From assembly GCA_028289445.1 (NCBI GenBank), contig JANQPO010000011.1:62001-126000 (forward strand): DNA of 64,000 bases. Direction: 5' to 3'. Shown one piece after another: positions 34,718 through 43,837 of the stretch. The notes beneath the pieces were generated by a model, which ran no database searches, was not told the DNA's origin, and worked only from the letters and a program-made list of their open reading frames with translations. This DNA is from Tepidamorphaceae bacterium (GTDB taxonomy: Bacteria; Pseudomonadota; Alphaproteobacteria; Rhizobiales; JAKSCL01). The position numbers were made by a program, and so were the translations under genes. The number at the start of each line of letters is the position of its first letter. Within the stretch, counting starts at the first letter, position 1.

Positions 34718-35875
34718 TCACCAATAGCTGACGCACGGAATCTTGGTGAGGTCGGCACGGTCCTTGTAGCGCACCGCTATGTCGCTGACCTCCGCCATCA
34801 GACCTTCGTCGAGCGTCGTTGGCACCAGGCCCAGGCCAAGCAGTCGCTCGTTGACCACATGTAGGTCGTTTTCCGCGGCCTCTTTGCGCGGATTCTCGAC
34901 CATGGCGATCTCGGCGCCGGTCTTATCGGCCACCATCTGCGCCAGATCGCGGACCCGGTGGGTTTCCGTCATCTGGTTCAAGATGTTCACGCGCTCGCCG
35001 GCTTGCGGCGGGTTGTTAACGGCCAGTTCGATGCAGCGCACCGTGTCTTGGAGATGGATGAAGGCGCGGGTTTGGCCGCCGGTGCCGTGGACCGTGAGGG
35101 GATAGCCGACGGCAGCCTGCATGAGAAAGCGGTTCAAGACGGTGCCGTAGTCGCCATCATAGTCGAAGCGATTGACGAGACGCTCGTCGCGCTTGGTGTC
35201 CTCCGTCTGGGTTCCCCAGACGATGCCCTGATGCAGATCCGTGATCTTCACCTTGTCGTTCTTGTTGTAGAAGAAGAACAACAAAGCATCCTGGGTCTTG
35301 GTCATGTGATAGATCGATCCCGGATTGGCCGGGTAGAGGATTTCCTGCGCGACCGAGTGACCGTTCTCGCCCCTGATCTCGACTTCAAGATAGCCCTCTG
35401 GGATCTTCATGCCGGCCGAGCCATAGCCGTAGACGCCCATCGTGCCCAAATGAATCAGATGAATGTCGAGACCGCTCTCGACAATGGCCGCAAGGACATT
35501 GTTGGTGGCGTTGAGATTGTTGTCGACGGTGTAGCGCTTATGCGCCGATGATTTCATTGAGTAGGGCGCGGCGCGCTGCTCCGCGAAGTGAACGATCACG
35601 TCCGGCGCCTGCGCCTCGATCTGGGTCAGAAGTGCGTCGTAATCCCGGGCGATATCGATGTTGAAGAAATCGATATCCCGACCTGTCTCCTCTTTCCACG
35701 CCTTAAGGCGAATGCCCATGGGCTGGATCGGAGTCAGCGATTGCGCCTCAAGTTCATTGTCGATGTTGCGCCGCGACAGGTTGTCAATAATGGAGATATC
35801 GTGGCCGAGCTTCGAAAGATGCAGTGCCGTCGGCCATCCGCAGAACCCATCGCCCCCCAGAACAAAAATACGCAT
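34718..35875 (-). CDS. sqdB: UDP-sulfoquinovose synthase
   Basis: A 385-residue extended SDR, making UDP-sulfoquinovose from UDP-glucose and sulfite for sulfolipid (SQDG) synthesis. Diagnostic features are the amino-terminal GGDGFCGWPTALHLSK NAD motif, RAAPYSMKS, Thr145 in LGTMGVYG, the Y189-x3-K193 pair (YHMTK) and TETHRVRDLAQMV. ATG 35875. The sulfoquinovosyl transferase genes are not in this window. The 35876-36069 gap shows no feature I can name. Confidence 0.95.
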   Translation of the reverse strand: MRIFVLGGDGFCGWPTALHLSKLGHDISIIDNLSRRNIDNELEAQSLTPIQPMGIRLKAWKEETGRDIDFFNIDIARDYDALLTQIEAQAPDVIVHFAEQRAAPYSMKSSAHKRYTVDNNLNATNNVLAAIVESGLDIHLIHLGTMGVYGYGSAGMKIPEGYLEVEIRGENGHSVAQEILYPANPGSIYHMTKTQDALLFFFYNKNDKVKITDLHQGIVWGTQTEDTKRDERLVNRFDYDGDYGTVLNRFLMQAAVGYPLTVHGTGGQTRAFIHLQDTVRCIELAVNNPPQAGERVNILNQMTETHRVRDLAQMVADKTGAEIAMVENPRKEAAENDLHVVNERLLGLGLVPTTLDEGLMAEVSDIAVRYKDRADLTKIPCVSYW

Positions 35876-36069
35876 CGTAGCCTTACCCAGAAATTCGCTG
35901 GCGCGTGTCCTCGCACACGATCGCGTGAAACGCCAGTAGAAGTCACGGATTCAAAGATTAAACAAGCGCGACCCGACAGCGACGAGCGTGAATCCACCTT
36001 TTACGTCTATCCAAATGTGACGGGTTTATGTCACTACGTTCGCCCAATGATGAGCCTAACGCGTGCGGC

Positions 36070-37017
36070 TTATGGTGACTCGGCGCCGCGTCGCAAGTCC
36101 GGATGCACAATCGAGCCCAGGATGTGCTCGCTTCGGCCGATAACATGTTGACTTGACCCCACAATCAGCGGATCGGGCTCATTCACGATCCGTGTGCTCT
36201 TGTCGGCATAGGGCAGTTGGGTCAAGAAGTGCTGCAGGCAATTTAACCGCGCGCGTTTCTTGTCGTTGGACTTGATGATGGTCCAAGGTGCGTCGGCGGT
36301 GTCGGTATAGAAGAACATCGCCTCTTTCGCTTCGGTGTAGTCGTCCCACTTATCGAGGGACGCGCGGTCGATCGGCGAGAGCTTCCATTGCTTCAGCGGG
36401 TCAACCTCGCGCGATTGAAAACGGCGCAATTGTTCGTCGCGGGTCACGGAGAACCAATATTTGAAGAGGCGGATGCCGGATCGCACCAACATGCGCTCGA
36501 CCTGCGGGCATTGGCGCATGAACTCGAGATAGTCGGTCGGTTCGCAAAAGCCCATGACGCGCTCGACGCCGGCGCGATTGTACCAAGACCGGTCGAACAG
36601 AACGATTTCCCCGTCTGCGGGCAGGTGCTCGATATAGCGCTGGAAGAACCACTGAGTGCGCTCACGCTCGCTCGGCTTTTGGAGCGCGACAACGCGCGCG
36701 CCGCGCGGGTTCAAATGCTCCATGAAGCGCTTAATCGTGCCGCCCTTGCCCGCCGCATCGCGCCCCTCAAAGATGATTACGATTTTTTCGCCGCTATCGG
36801 CGATCCACTTCTGCGCCTTCAAGAGTTCGGCCTGAAGCATGGCCTTTCTCTTTTCATAGGGCTTGCGCCGCATCTTCGTGGCATAGGGGTATTCGCCGGA
36901 CTCAAAGGCCGCCTTGATGGCTTCGGGGTCGCGACGCCTCGCCGCAAGGCCCTGCCTTTTGACCGGTTCTGCGCCATTGGCACCGTCGGCGTCTTCAATC
37001 GTTCCATCGTCTGACAT
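36070..37017 (-). CDS. ppk2: Polyphosphate kinase 2
   Basis: A 315-residue PPK2 family enzyme using polyphosphate to phosphorylate nucleoside diphosphates (class I-like by length). The Walker A motif is EGRDAAGKGGT (84-94) and the lid/Walker B segment DRSWYNRAGVE (142-152). The basic KPYEKRKAMLQAELLKAQKW lies before the P-loop, and FKYWFSVTRDEQLRRFQSRE is also present. ATG 37017 with CGGAG upstream. Monocistronic by position. Confidence 0.94.
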   Translation of the reverse strand: MSDDGTIEDADGANGAEPVKRQGLAARRRDPEAIKAAFESGEYPYATKMRRKPYEKRKAMLQAELLKAQKWIADSGEKIVIIFEGRDAAGKGGTIKRFMEHLNPRGARVVALQKPSERERTQWFFQRYIEHLPADGEIVLFDRSWYNRAGVERVMGFCEPTDYLEFMRQCPQVERMLVRSGIRLFKYWFSVTRDEQLRRFQSREVDPLKQWKLSPIDRASLDKWDDYTEAKEAMFFYTDTADAPWTIIKSNDKKRARLNCLQHFLTQLPYADKSTRIVNEPDPLIVGSSQHVIGRSEHILGSIVHPDLRRGAESP

Positions 37018-37099
37018 GCTGACTCCGCGTGCCTTTTTTCGAAAGGCTAGTGGAATCCTGACGCCGGTGCTTGATCTAGATCAAATAGGAGCTGGCCAA

Positions 37100-37891
37100 T
37101 CACCAGGTGATAATGTCGACACCGCCGCCGGCGGCAACGAAGCCGGCATTGTCGAAGCCCGGCTTGCCATAAGTCAGGGGCTGTCCATCGCGGACGACTA
37201 CGGTTCCTCCTGCGGCTGCAAGAATGGCGTGGCCGGCGCCGGTGTCCCACTCCATTGTGCGGCCAAGGCGCGGGTAGAGGTCGGCCTCCCCGGCAGCAAC
37301 GATGCAGAATTTGAGGGACGATCCAGCCTGAGTCGATCCGGCGACTGGGTACTGCGCCAAGTAGCGGTCGGTCTTTGAGTTGCCGTGTGAGCGCGAGGAG
37401 ATCGCCGTCAAACCTTCGGCCGGCGCCTGACGAACGCGGATCGGGATCGGCGGTTCGGTGAACGCGCCGGATTCGCTAGCCGCTTGTCCGGGCTCAGGTG
37501 TCCAGAACAGCCGCCGCGTTGCCGGCGCATAGACCACCCCCAACACAGGCGTGCCGAACTCAATCAGCGCGATATTGACCGTGTATTGGCCCGATCCACC
37601 GATGAACTCGCGCGTGCCGTCGAGGGGATCGATGAGGAAAAATCGGTTGGCCTCGGTGGTATGAGTCTCGGCGCGCTCCTCGGTTACGATGGCGATTCCG
37701 CCAAAGGCTGCCCCGAGCCCGTCGACGATGATGCCATCGGCAGCGAGGTCGGCCTCGGAGACAGGGGAGCAGTCGGCCTTGTGATCAACGTCCAGATCGG
37801 CTGCCCCGCGTACGGCCTCTGTCGCCTGTCCGGCGTCGATCGCCAGTTGGCGCATTGTTTGGGCGATCGTCGCGTAGTCGGGGACAGTCAT
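37100..37891 (-). CDS. cysQ: 3'(2'),5'-bisphosphate nucleotidase
   Basis: A 263-residue inositol-monophosphatase-fold enzyme, removing PAP formed in sulfate assimilation or sulfotransfer (family knowledge). Metal motifs are VSEADLAAD, the Glu pair in VTEERAE, DPLDGTREFI and EWDTGAGHAIL. ATG 37891. Proximity to sqdB may reflect sulfur metabolism, but a ppk2 gene lies between them. Confidence 0.9.
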   Translation of the reverse strand: MTVPDYATIAQTMRQLAIDAGQATEAVRGAADLDVDHKADCSPVSEADLAADGIIVDGLGAAFGGIAIVTEERAETHTTEANRFFLIDPLDGTREFIGGSGQYTVNIALIEFGTPVLGVVYAPATRRLFWTPEPGQAASESGAFTEPPIPIRVRQAPAEGLTAISSRSHGNSKTDRYLAQYPVAGSTQAGSSLKFCIVAAGEADLYPRLGRTMEWDTGAGHAILAAAGGTVVVRDGQPLTYGKPGFDNAGFVAAGGGVDIITW

Positions 37892-37967
37892 GGATGGCTC
37901 CGTGTCGCAGGCGTCGGCCTTTCAGCGCGACGCGCGGCCACGGCATACGTCAGGACTCTTGCCGATT

Positions 37968-39320
37968 TCAAGTAATGCGGTTGCGCGAGATGGAGATCTG
38001 CGGATAGCGATCCGGTTCGATCGCGGTCAGATCGGCGGCGACGATGTCGTGCCACGCCATGCCGACGATTGCCCCTTTTTCGCTGCCGGAGATCAGGTTG
38101 TCCGAGACGACGGCGCTGCCTGCGCCGGGAGCCACGGAAACGCCGATGCCAATCGTCGCGTCACGGACGATGTTACCATCGGCGGTCACGTCGCGCAGAT
38201 GAGGCCCCCAGCCAAGCACGATGCCGGCTGTTGGAGCGTGCTCCACCACATTTCCTGAGATGACCGTGTCGGCCTCGGCCGCGATCCCGACCCCCCGCTG
38301 ATCGTAATGATCCCGGAGCGAAAGATTTCGGATCATGTTGCCGGTACAGACCGACAATCGGCCGCCCTCCCGGAAATTGGTCATAGAGATGCCGGTTGCC
38401 GCCGTGTCGATCATGTTGTCGGAGATAACGGCGCCCTGATAGTCGAACTCCGCGTAGATCGCGACCTCGCCGAGCCGGGCGCAATTGTTGCCGAGGATTT
38501 GACAGGCGGAGCCCGCGTTCGATCGGACGGCCGAGAAGGCGCAGTCGGTGATGCGGTTGTTGGCGACGGTGACGCCGCCGGCCTTGTAGATATTGACGCC
38601 GTTGCCCCACTGGCCCTCGCCGCCGTTGTAAGCGCCGATCCGCTCAATGCGGTTTTCCGTCACCAGAGTGCCGTCCTCACCCTTGTCTGTGCGCCAAACG
38701 AGGATGCCGTTGTTTTCGCAGTCGGTGACTGTATTGCCTGCGATGCGCAAACCGACAGCATCTGTCGAGAAAATCCCGGCCTCGCCGCAGCCGCTGATTT
38801 TCGTGTCGATGATGCGACCCGAAACTTCGGACAAGTAGAGGCCGTTGGTCGCCGCTCCGGTCACCCGGCAGCCATCGATGACCAGGTTTTCGACGTTGCG
38901 CGCGGTCAAGACACCTTCACCGGCGGCAATCGGCAGGCGAAGGCCCTCCAGGGTGATGCCCGTCAGCGAAATGTTCTCGGCATGCTCCGCTCTGATCGCC
39001 GCACCCGATCGGCCGAGCAAAAGGCGCGTCGCGCCTGGCACACCGACAAGGTGGCATCCAGACGAAAGCCGCAAGCCGGTGACGACATAGCGTCCCGGCG
39101 GCAGGTAGAGCGGGTTACCGACCTTTGCTGCAGCGTCAACGGAGTCCTGCAGAAGCCGCGTTTGATCGACGGCCGCATTCGGCGCGACGCCGAAGTCGCG
39201 CGCATCCAACGCGCCTTTGAATCCGTCAATACCGAGACCAGCTTGCGCCGAACGGCCCATTACGGCACCACTCGCGCCCAGAACTGTCGCAGAAAGGAAC
39301 ACTCTGCGGGAAATACGCAT
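37968..39320 (-). CDS. Tat-exported parallel beta-helix repeat protein (TIGR03808-like)
   Basis: A 450-residue protein with a textbook twin-arginine signal (RISRRVFLSATVLGASGA, cleavage near AQAG). The mature part starts FKGALDARDFGVAPNAAVDQTRLLQDSVDAA (pectate-lyase-like fold start). Many right-handed beta-helix turns follow, each with a core of the type V/I-x-D/G-N-x-I/V (for example ITDCAFSAVRSNAG and VISDNMIDTAATGISMTNF). It resembles the uncharacterised Rhizobiales family TIGR03808. ATG 39320 has AAGGAG 7 nt upstream. Catalytic activity is not evident. Confidence 0.85.
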   Translation of the reverse strand: MRISRRVFLSATVLGASGAVMGRSAQAGLGIDGFKGALDARDFGVAPNAAVDQTRLLQDSVDAAAKVGNPLYLPPGRYVVTGLRLSSGCHLVGVPGATRLLLGRSGAAIRAEHAENISLTGITLEGLRLPIAAGEGVLTARNVENLVIDGCRVTGAATNGLYLSEVSGRIIDTKISGCGEAGIFSTDAVGLRIAGNTVTDCENNGILVWRTDKGEDGTLVTENRIERIGAYNGGEGQWGNGVNIYKAGGVTVANNRITDCAFSAVRSNAGSACQILGNNCARLGEVAIYAEFDYQGAVISDNMIDTAATGISMTNFREGGRLSVCTGNMIRNLSLRDHYDQRGVGIAAEADTVISGNVVEHAPTAGIVLGWGPHLRDVTADGNIVRDATIGIGVSVAPGAGSAVVSDNLISGSEKGAIVGMAWHDIVAADLTAIEPDRYPQISISRNRIT

Positions 39321-39426
39321 ACGCCACTCCTTAGCTGTCGAAGGTGCAGCAAGGTGAATGCCAGGTAAACAACTGTTAACCGTTATGGTTTCCAGCGGCC
39401 GGTTGACGCCGGTGAGCGCTGCTGAA

Positions 39427-39876
39427 ATGACTGACACCATGGCCAAGGCGAAAGCGAAAACCGTACCGGTGCCCGACGATGCGCGCGTGCTGATCGATGC
39501 GCTAGAAGACGACGCAAAGCGCGCGGATTCGCTCGTTCTGCTAGAGATGATGGAGCGCGTGACCGGTGAGACGCCCGTCGTCTGGCGAGGCGGCATTATC
39601 GGGTTCGGCCAATATCATTATGTCTACGACTCCGGTCACGAAGGCACCTTCTTCCTGACCGGTTTCGCGCCGCGCAAACGGGAATTCTCGGTCTACATCA
39701 TGCCGGGCTTTTCCAATGAGCAAGCCGCGCTCGACAAACTCGGGAAAGCGCGGACCGGGCGCAGCTGCCTCTACATCAAGCGTCTTTCGGATATCGACAT
39801 GAACGCCCTTGAAGGCATGATCGAGCGGGCCGTGACCTACATGCGCAAGCACTATCCGACGGGTTCGGCCGGTTGA
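39427..39876 (+). CDS. DUF1801 domain protein
   Basis: A 149-residue protein of the DUF1801/YdhG-like fold. GGIIGFGQYHYVYDSGHEG and FFLTGFAPRKREFSVYIMPGF are the recognisable parts, with a basic Lys/Ala-rich amino terminus. The function is unknown. The start is ATG 39427; ATG 39439 is also possible, and an upstream in-frame start at 39358 is less likely. 50 bp before the HDAC-family gene. Confidence 0.78.
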   Translation: MTDTMAKAKAKTVPVPDDARVLIDALEDDAKRADSLVLLEMMERVTGETPVVWRGGIIGFGQYHYVYDSGHEGTFFLTGFAPRKREFSVYIMPGFSNEQAALDKLGKARTGRSCLYIKRLSDIDMNALEGMIERAVTYMRKHYPTGSAG

Positions 39877-39926
39877 CACCGGCCTATCGCCATCGTTGAG
39901 ATGCGGCGACAACCGGGAGGCCGCAC

Positions 39927-40862
39927 TTGACCACGCTTTATGTCCATCACGACCAGTTCCTCAACCACCAGACCCCGATCGGCCATCCCGAGCGCGCCGA
40001 TCGCCTGCGCGCGATCGCTAAGGTGTTGGAGGACGAGGCTTATGACGATCTGGACCGGGTCGAGGCGCCGGTCGCGCCGGTCGAGACGGCATTGCTCGCC
40101 CACCCCCAGAGCCATATCGACCACGTCGTTCGGTCGGCACCGCAAACCGGTCTCTATCAGATCGACGCCGACACAATGATGTCACCTGGAACCTTGGAAG
40201 CCGCCCGCCGCGCCATGGGTGCTGCGATCCTGGCCGTCGATACCGTCATGACGGGAAAAGCGGACAATGCCTTCGTCGCGGCCCGCCCGCCCGGCCACCA
40301 TGCCGAACGTCAACGTGCGATGGGGTTCTGCTTCTTCAACAATGCCGCAATCGCGGCGTTTCATGCCGTGAAAGAACACGGGATCGAACGAGTTGCCGTG
40401 GTCGATTTCGACGTTCATCACGGCAATGGCACGCAGGACATTTTTTGGGACAAGCCGGATTTCTTCTATGCCTCGACCCACCAGATGCCGCTCTATCCGG
40501 GCACCGGCGCGGCCAATGAGCGCGGCAAGGATGATGCTGGCAACATCGTGAACGCCCCGCTTCCTCCGGGTGCCGGTTCTCGCGAATTCGAGGCGGCGCT
40601 GACCGACCGCATCCTGCCAGCCGTGACGGCGTTCGCGCCCGATCTCTTGATCATATCGGCCGGCTTTGACGCCCACACGCGCGATCCTCTCGCCAATATC
40701 GAATTGGAGGAGGAGGATTTCGCCTGGGCGACACGAGCGCTCATGGATGCAGTCGGAAAGCGGGCCAACCACCGCGTCGTTTCGCTCCTGGAAGGCGGAT
40801 ATGACTTGCAGGGCCTGTCGCAGTCGGTCGGCGCACATATTGGTCGGCTGATGCGCGGATAG
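39927..40862 (+). CDS. Histone-deacetylase superfamily amidohydrolase
   Basis: A 311-residue Zn-dependent deacetylase-fold protein. HPERADRLRAI lies near the amino terminus, ARPPGHHAERQRAMGFCFFNN holds the catalytic His pair, VDFDVHHGNGTQ and SAGFDAHTRDP carry the Zn ligands, and LEGGYDLQGL is at the end. Bacterial members act on acetylpolyamines or other small N-acetyl compounds. The start is TTG 39927, supported by GGGAGG at 39915-39920; no ATG precedes the conserved region. Confidence 0.9.
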   Translation: MTTLYVHHDQFLNHQTPIGHPERADRLRAIAKVLEDEAYDDLDRVEAPVAPVETALLAHPQSHIDHVVRSAPQTGLYQIDADTMMSPGTLEAARRAMGAAILAVDTVMTGKADNAFVAARPPGHHAERQRAMGFCFFNNAAIAAFHAVKEHGIERVAVVDFDVHHGNGTQDIFWDKPDFFYASTHQMPLYPGTGAANERGKDDAGNIVNAPLPPGAGSREFEAALTDRILPAVTAFAPDLLIISAGFDAHTRDPLANIELEEEDFAWATRALMDAVGKRANHRVVSLLEGGYDLQGLSQSVGAHIGRLMRG

Positions 40863-41043
40863 GGCCCGCGACAATGGCCCCTGCCGGCTGGTGCGACAAA
40901 AAGTCGTATCAATATAAGCGTTTTTCGGTATTGTATTTTGACCGGGAGTGTATCCGCGCGCCGGCGCACGGTGCGTGCGCTTAATGCAATCCGCGACGAG
41001 ACAATTGTAAGTCGGGATGCAGCGCTGCCAAACCGTTGGACAT

Positions 41044-41063
41044 CCGAGCGAATTTGCGCTCGG
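41044..41063 (+). promoter_or_regulatory. 5' UTR hairpin abutting a ribosome site
   Basis: CCGAGCG (41044-41050), loop AATTTG, CGCTCGG (41057-41063), immediately followed by the AAAGGGAG ribosome site of the radical SAM gene. A stable stem at this place could limit or time translation. The rest of 40863-41043 shows no named element. Confidence 0.5.
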
Positions 41064-41077
41064 AAAGGGAGTTGGAC

Positions 41078-42880
41078 GTGGCACATCGGACATCGGGCGC
41101 GCGCGAAATATTCCATTTCGTGATGATCAAGCCGACCCATTACGACGATGACGGCTATCCGATCCAATGGATGACCTCCGCGATCCCAGCCAACACGCTG
41201 GCTGTTCTGAACGGTCTCGCTTACGACTGCCAGGAGCGCCAGGTGCTCGGCCCCGATGTCGAAATCCGTCTGACCACGGTCGACGAGATCAACACCGTCG
41301 TGCCGGTCAAAAAGCTGATCAAGATGATCAAGGCCGACGGCGGCAAGGCGCTGGTCGGTCTGGTGGGCGTTCAGTCCAATCAGTTCCCGCGCGCTATCGA
41401 TCTGGCACGTCCGTTCCTCGATGCCGGCATCCAGGTCAGCGTCGGCGGCTTCCATGTATCGGGCTGTATTGCCATGCTGAAGGAGCTACCGCCGGATCTG
41501 AAAGAGGCGCAGGAGATGGGCATCTCGTTCTTTGCCGGCGAGGCGGAGGACGGCCGCCTCGACGAGGTGCTGCGCGATGCTTATCGCGGGCAACTCAAGC
41601 CAATCTATGACTATATGAAAGACTTGCCGGCACTTGAGGACCAGCCGACGCCGTTCCTGCCGGCCGATCATTTGAAGCGGACGGCTGACGCGCAATCCAG
41701 CATCGATCTCGGTCGCGGCTGCCCGTTCCAGTGCTCGTTCTGCACGATTATCAACGTTCAAGGCCGTAAAAGCCGCTTCCGCTCGCCGGACGATCTGGAA
41801 AAGATGGTCCGCGCGAACTACGCCCAAGGCATTCGGCGCTTCTTCGTGACCGACGACAACTTCGCCCGCAATCGCGAATGGGAGCCGCTGTTCGATCGCC
41901 TGATCAAGCTGCGCGAAGAGGAGGGCCTCAAGGTCAAGCTGGTCATCCAGGTCGACACGCTCTGCCACAAGATACCGAGGTTCATCGACAAGGCCGTGAA
42001 GGCCGGCGTGAAACGCGTATTCATCGGGCTGGAGAACGTCAATCCGGACAATCTGGCCGCCGCGCAAAAGGGTCAGAACAAGATCACCGAATACCGCGAC
42101 ATGTTGCTCCAGTGGAAGGCTCACGGGATCACGACCTATGCCGGTTACATCCTGGGCTTCCCGAACGACACGCCTGAGTCGCTCTTGCGTGAGATTGATA
42201 TCCTTCAGGATGAACTGGCGCTCGATCTGATCGAGTTCAACATTCTCACGCCGCTACCGGGATCGGCGGACCACAAGTCCCTCTATGAAACTGGGGTCTG
42301 GATGGACCCCGACATGAACAAATACGACCTCAATCACTGGGTCATGAAGCATCCGATCATGGACCACGATGCGTTCATGAAGGCGTATGAGGCGATGTGG
42401 GATGCCTATTATAAACCCGAGCACATCGAACGGGTTATGCGCCGGGCCGTTGCCACCGGCATGAGCCCGGGCAACATCATGTTCCTGATGCTGTGGTTCT
42501 ACCTCAACTTCAAGGTCGAGCGTGTGCATCCGGTCGATGGTGGCTATTTCCGCATCAAGTCGCGCACCAGTCGCCGCTCCGGTCAGCCGATCGAAAGCCC
42601 GATCGTCTTTTATCCGCGCTATGTTTGGGAGATCGTGTCGAAGCACTTGCGGGTGGTTCCGCTGGTGGTCCGCCTGGCTTGGCTGCGCCACAAGATAAAG
42701 CGCGATCCGAACGCCGAAGCCTATACCGACCTTGCCCTGACCCCGGTCCAGGAGGAGGAGGTGCACGACCTCGCCATGTTCAACGAAACCCGAGGCGGCA
42801 CGGAAGAAGTCGCCAGGCTCGAACATCAGGCCGAAATCATCGCGAAGGCGCGCGCCAAGGTCGCCGAAGCGGCGGAGTAA
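41078..42880 (+). CDS. B12-binding-domain-like radical SAM protein
   Basis: A 600-residue radical SAM enzyme. The amino third (about 25-145) has a cobalamin-binding-like Rossmann region (GGKALVGLVGVQSNQFPRAI and VSVGGFHVSG), but no DxHxxG motif. The cluster motif CPFQCSFC (Cys about 215, 219 and 222) is followed by the elongated TIM-barrel segments (FVTDDNFARN, VFIGLENVNPDNL and GYILGFPNDTPESL). The carboxy third contains a hydrophobic helix (NIMFLMLWFYLNF). The reaction is unknown; relatives act on lipids or cofactors. The GTG start at 41078 has AAGGGAG 7 nt upstream. Confidence 0.85.
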   Translation: MAHRTSGAREIFHFVMIKPTHYDDDGYPIQWMTSAIPANTLAVLNGLAYDCQERQVLGPDVEIRLTTVDEINTVVPVKKLIKMIKADGGKALVGLVGVQSNQFPRAIDLARPFLDAGIQVSVGGFHVSGCIAMLKELPPDLKEAQEMGISFFAGEAEDGRLDEVLRDAYRGQLKPIYDYMKDLPALEDQPTPFLPADHLKRTADAQSSIDLGRGCPFQCSFCTIINVQGRKSRFRSPDDLEKMVRANYAQGIRRFFVTDDNFARNREWEPLFDRLIKLREEEGLKVKLVIQVDTLCHKIPRFIDKAVKAGVKRVFIGLENVNPDNLAAAQKGQNKITEYRDMLLQWKAHGITTYAGYILGFPNDTPESLLREIDILQDELALDLIEFNILTPLPGSADHKSLYETGVWMDPDMNKYDLNHWVMKHPIMDHDAFMKAYEAMWDAYYKPEHIERVMRRAVATGMSPGNIMFLMLWFYLNFKVERVHPVDGGYFRIKSRTSRRSGQPIESPIVFYPRYVWEIVSKHLRVVPLVVRLAWLRHKIKRDPNAEAYTDLALTPVQEEEVHDLAMFNETRGGTEEVARLEHQAEIIAKARAKVAEAAE

Positions 42881-42988
42881 GACGCAAAACGCATCTGTTA
42901 AAGCTTGTTGAGCCGGCCTTGACCTTGATCATGGCGGCCAAAGTCGGCGTGCCGTGAAGTGGCGGTAACAACCCGGTTGGAGCGCGCC

Positions 42989-43831
42989 ATGACCCCGAAA
43001 ACCTTCGTCCTCAATGTCGATCACACCAAGGCCGATGGGCCGCAGACGCTCTATGCTCTCGATTTGGCGCGGCTGTGCGGCGCCTATGTCCGCGCCTATG
43101 TGCTGTCGGCGGAGTTCACCATTCCGCCAATGGTGATGGCCGACATTCCGGTTAGCGTGCTTGACGCCCATCGCGAAACGACGGGCAACGACGCGCGCGC
43201 CACCGCCTCCGCGTTTCATGAAGCGGCCGAAAAGGCCGGTATCGAGCATTCGGTCGAGGTCATCTCAAGCGGGGCCGACGGTATTGTCAGCGAATTTGCC
43301 GATCGTGCCCGCTCGGCTGACCTCGTGGTTCTGGGTCAGCACAATCCGGATCGGCAGGAAGCGCTAACGACGGCGCTGATCGAGGCGGCGCTGTTTAGCT
43401 CGGGACGCCCGGTCCTTATCGTGCCCTATATTGGCGGGTCGGCGGCCGCCTTTGCCAAACACCCAGTCATTGCCTGGAACGGAACGGCGACCGCGGCGCG
43501 CGCCGTTCACGATGCGGTACCGCTTTTCGTCAGTGCCGATGAAGTCGAAATTGTTGCGGTGGACCATGGCATCGACCAGGAGCAGGCCGTGGAGTCCGGC
43601 ACCGAGTTGGCCAAGACGCTGGAACGGCGCGGCATCAACGCTCGTTTCCACGTCATTCCAAGCAGCGGCATCGATGCGGCGAACGCCCTTTTGTCCCACA
43701 TCAGCGACGCCGGCGCCGACATGCTGGTCATGGGCGGCTATGGACACTCACGCTTCCGCGAACTGATCCTTGGCGGCGCGACGCGGGAAATCCTGAATTC
43801 GATGACCGTTCCGGTGCTGATGGCGCACTAG
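42989..43831 (+). CDS. Tandem universal stress protein (UspA family)
   Basis: A 280-residue protein with two Usp domains. The first (about 1-150) includes ADLVVLGQHNP. The second carries the nucleotide-binding motif GGYGHSRFRELILGGATREIL near the carboxy end, with GADMLVMGG before it. It is a cytoplasmic stress-response protein, ATP-binding by motif. ATG 42989 is chosen for GGAG 7 nt upstream; an in-frame GTG at 42959 is possible. A small CACTA/TAGTG hairpin lies at its end, converging with the L,D-transpeptidase gene. Confidence 0.9.
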   Translation: MTPKTFVLNVDHTKADGPQTLYALDLARLCGAYVRAYVLSAEFTIPPMVMADIPVSVLDAHRETTGNDARATASAFHEAAEKAGIEHSVEVISSGADGIVSEFADRARSADLVVLGQHNPDRQEALTTALIEAALFSSGRPVLIVPYIGGSAAAFAKHPVIAWNGTATAARAVHDAVPLFVSADEVEIVAVDHGIDQEQAVESGTELAKTLERRGINARFHVIPSSGIDAANALLSHISDAGADMLVMGGYGHSRFRELILGGATREILNSMTVPVLMAH

Positions 43832-43837
43832 TGCTGT

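Noticed and set aside
39361..39380. GTAA-N7-TTAAC near the DUF1801 gene as a CtrA site
   Set aside because: One half-site is imperfect and the position relative to the start is ambiguous; single half-sites are common by chance.
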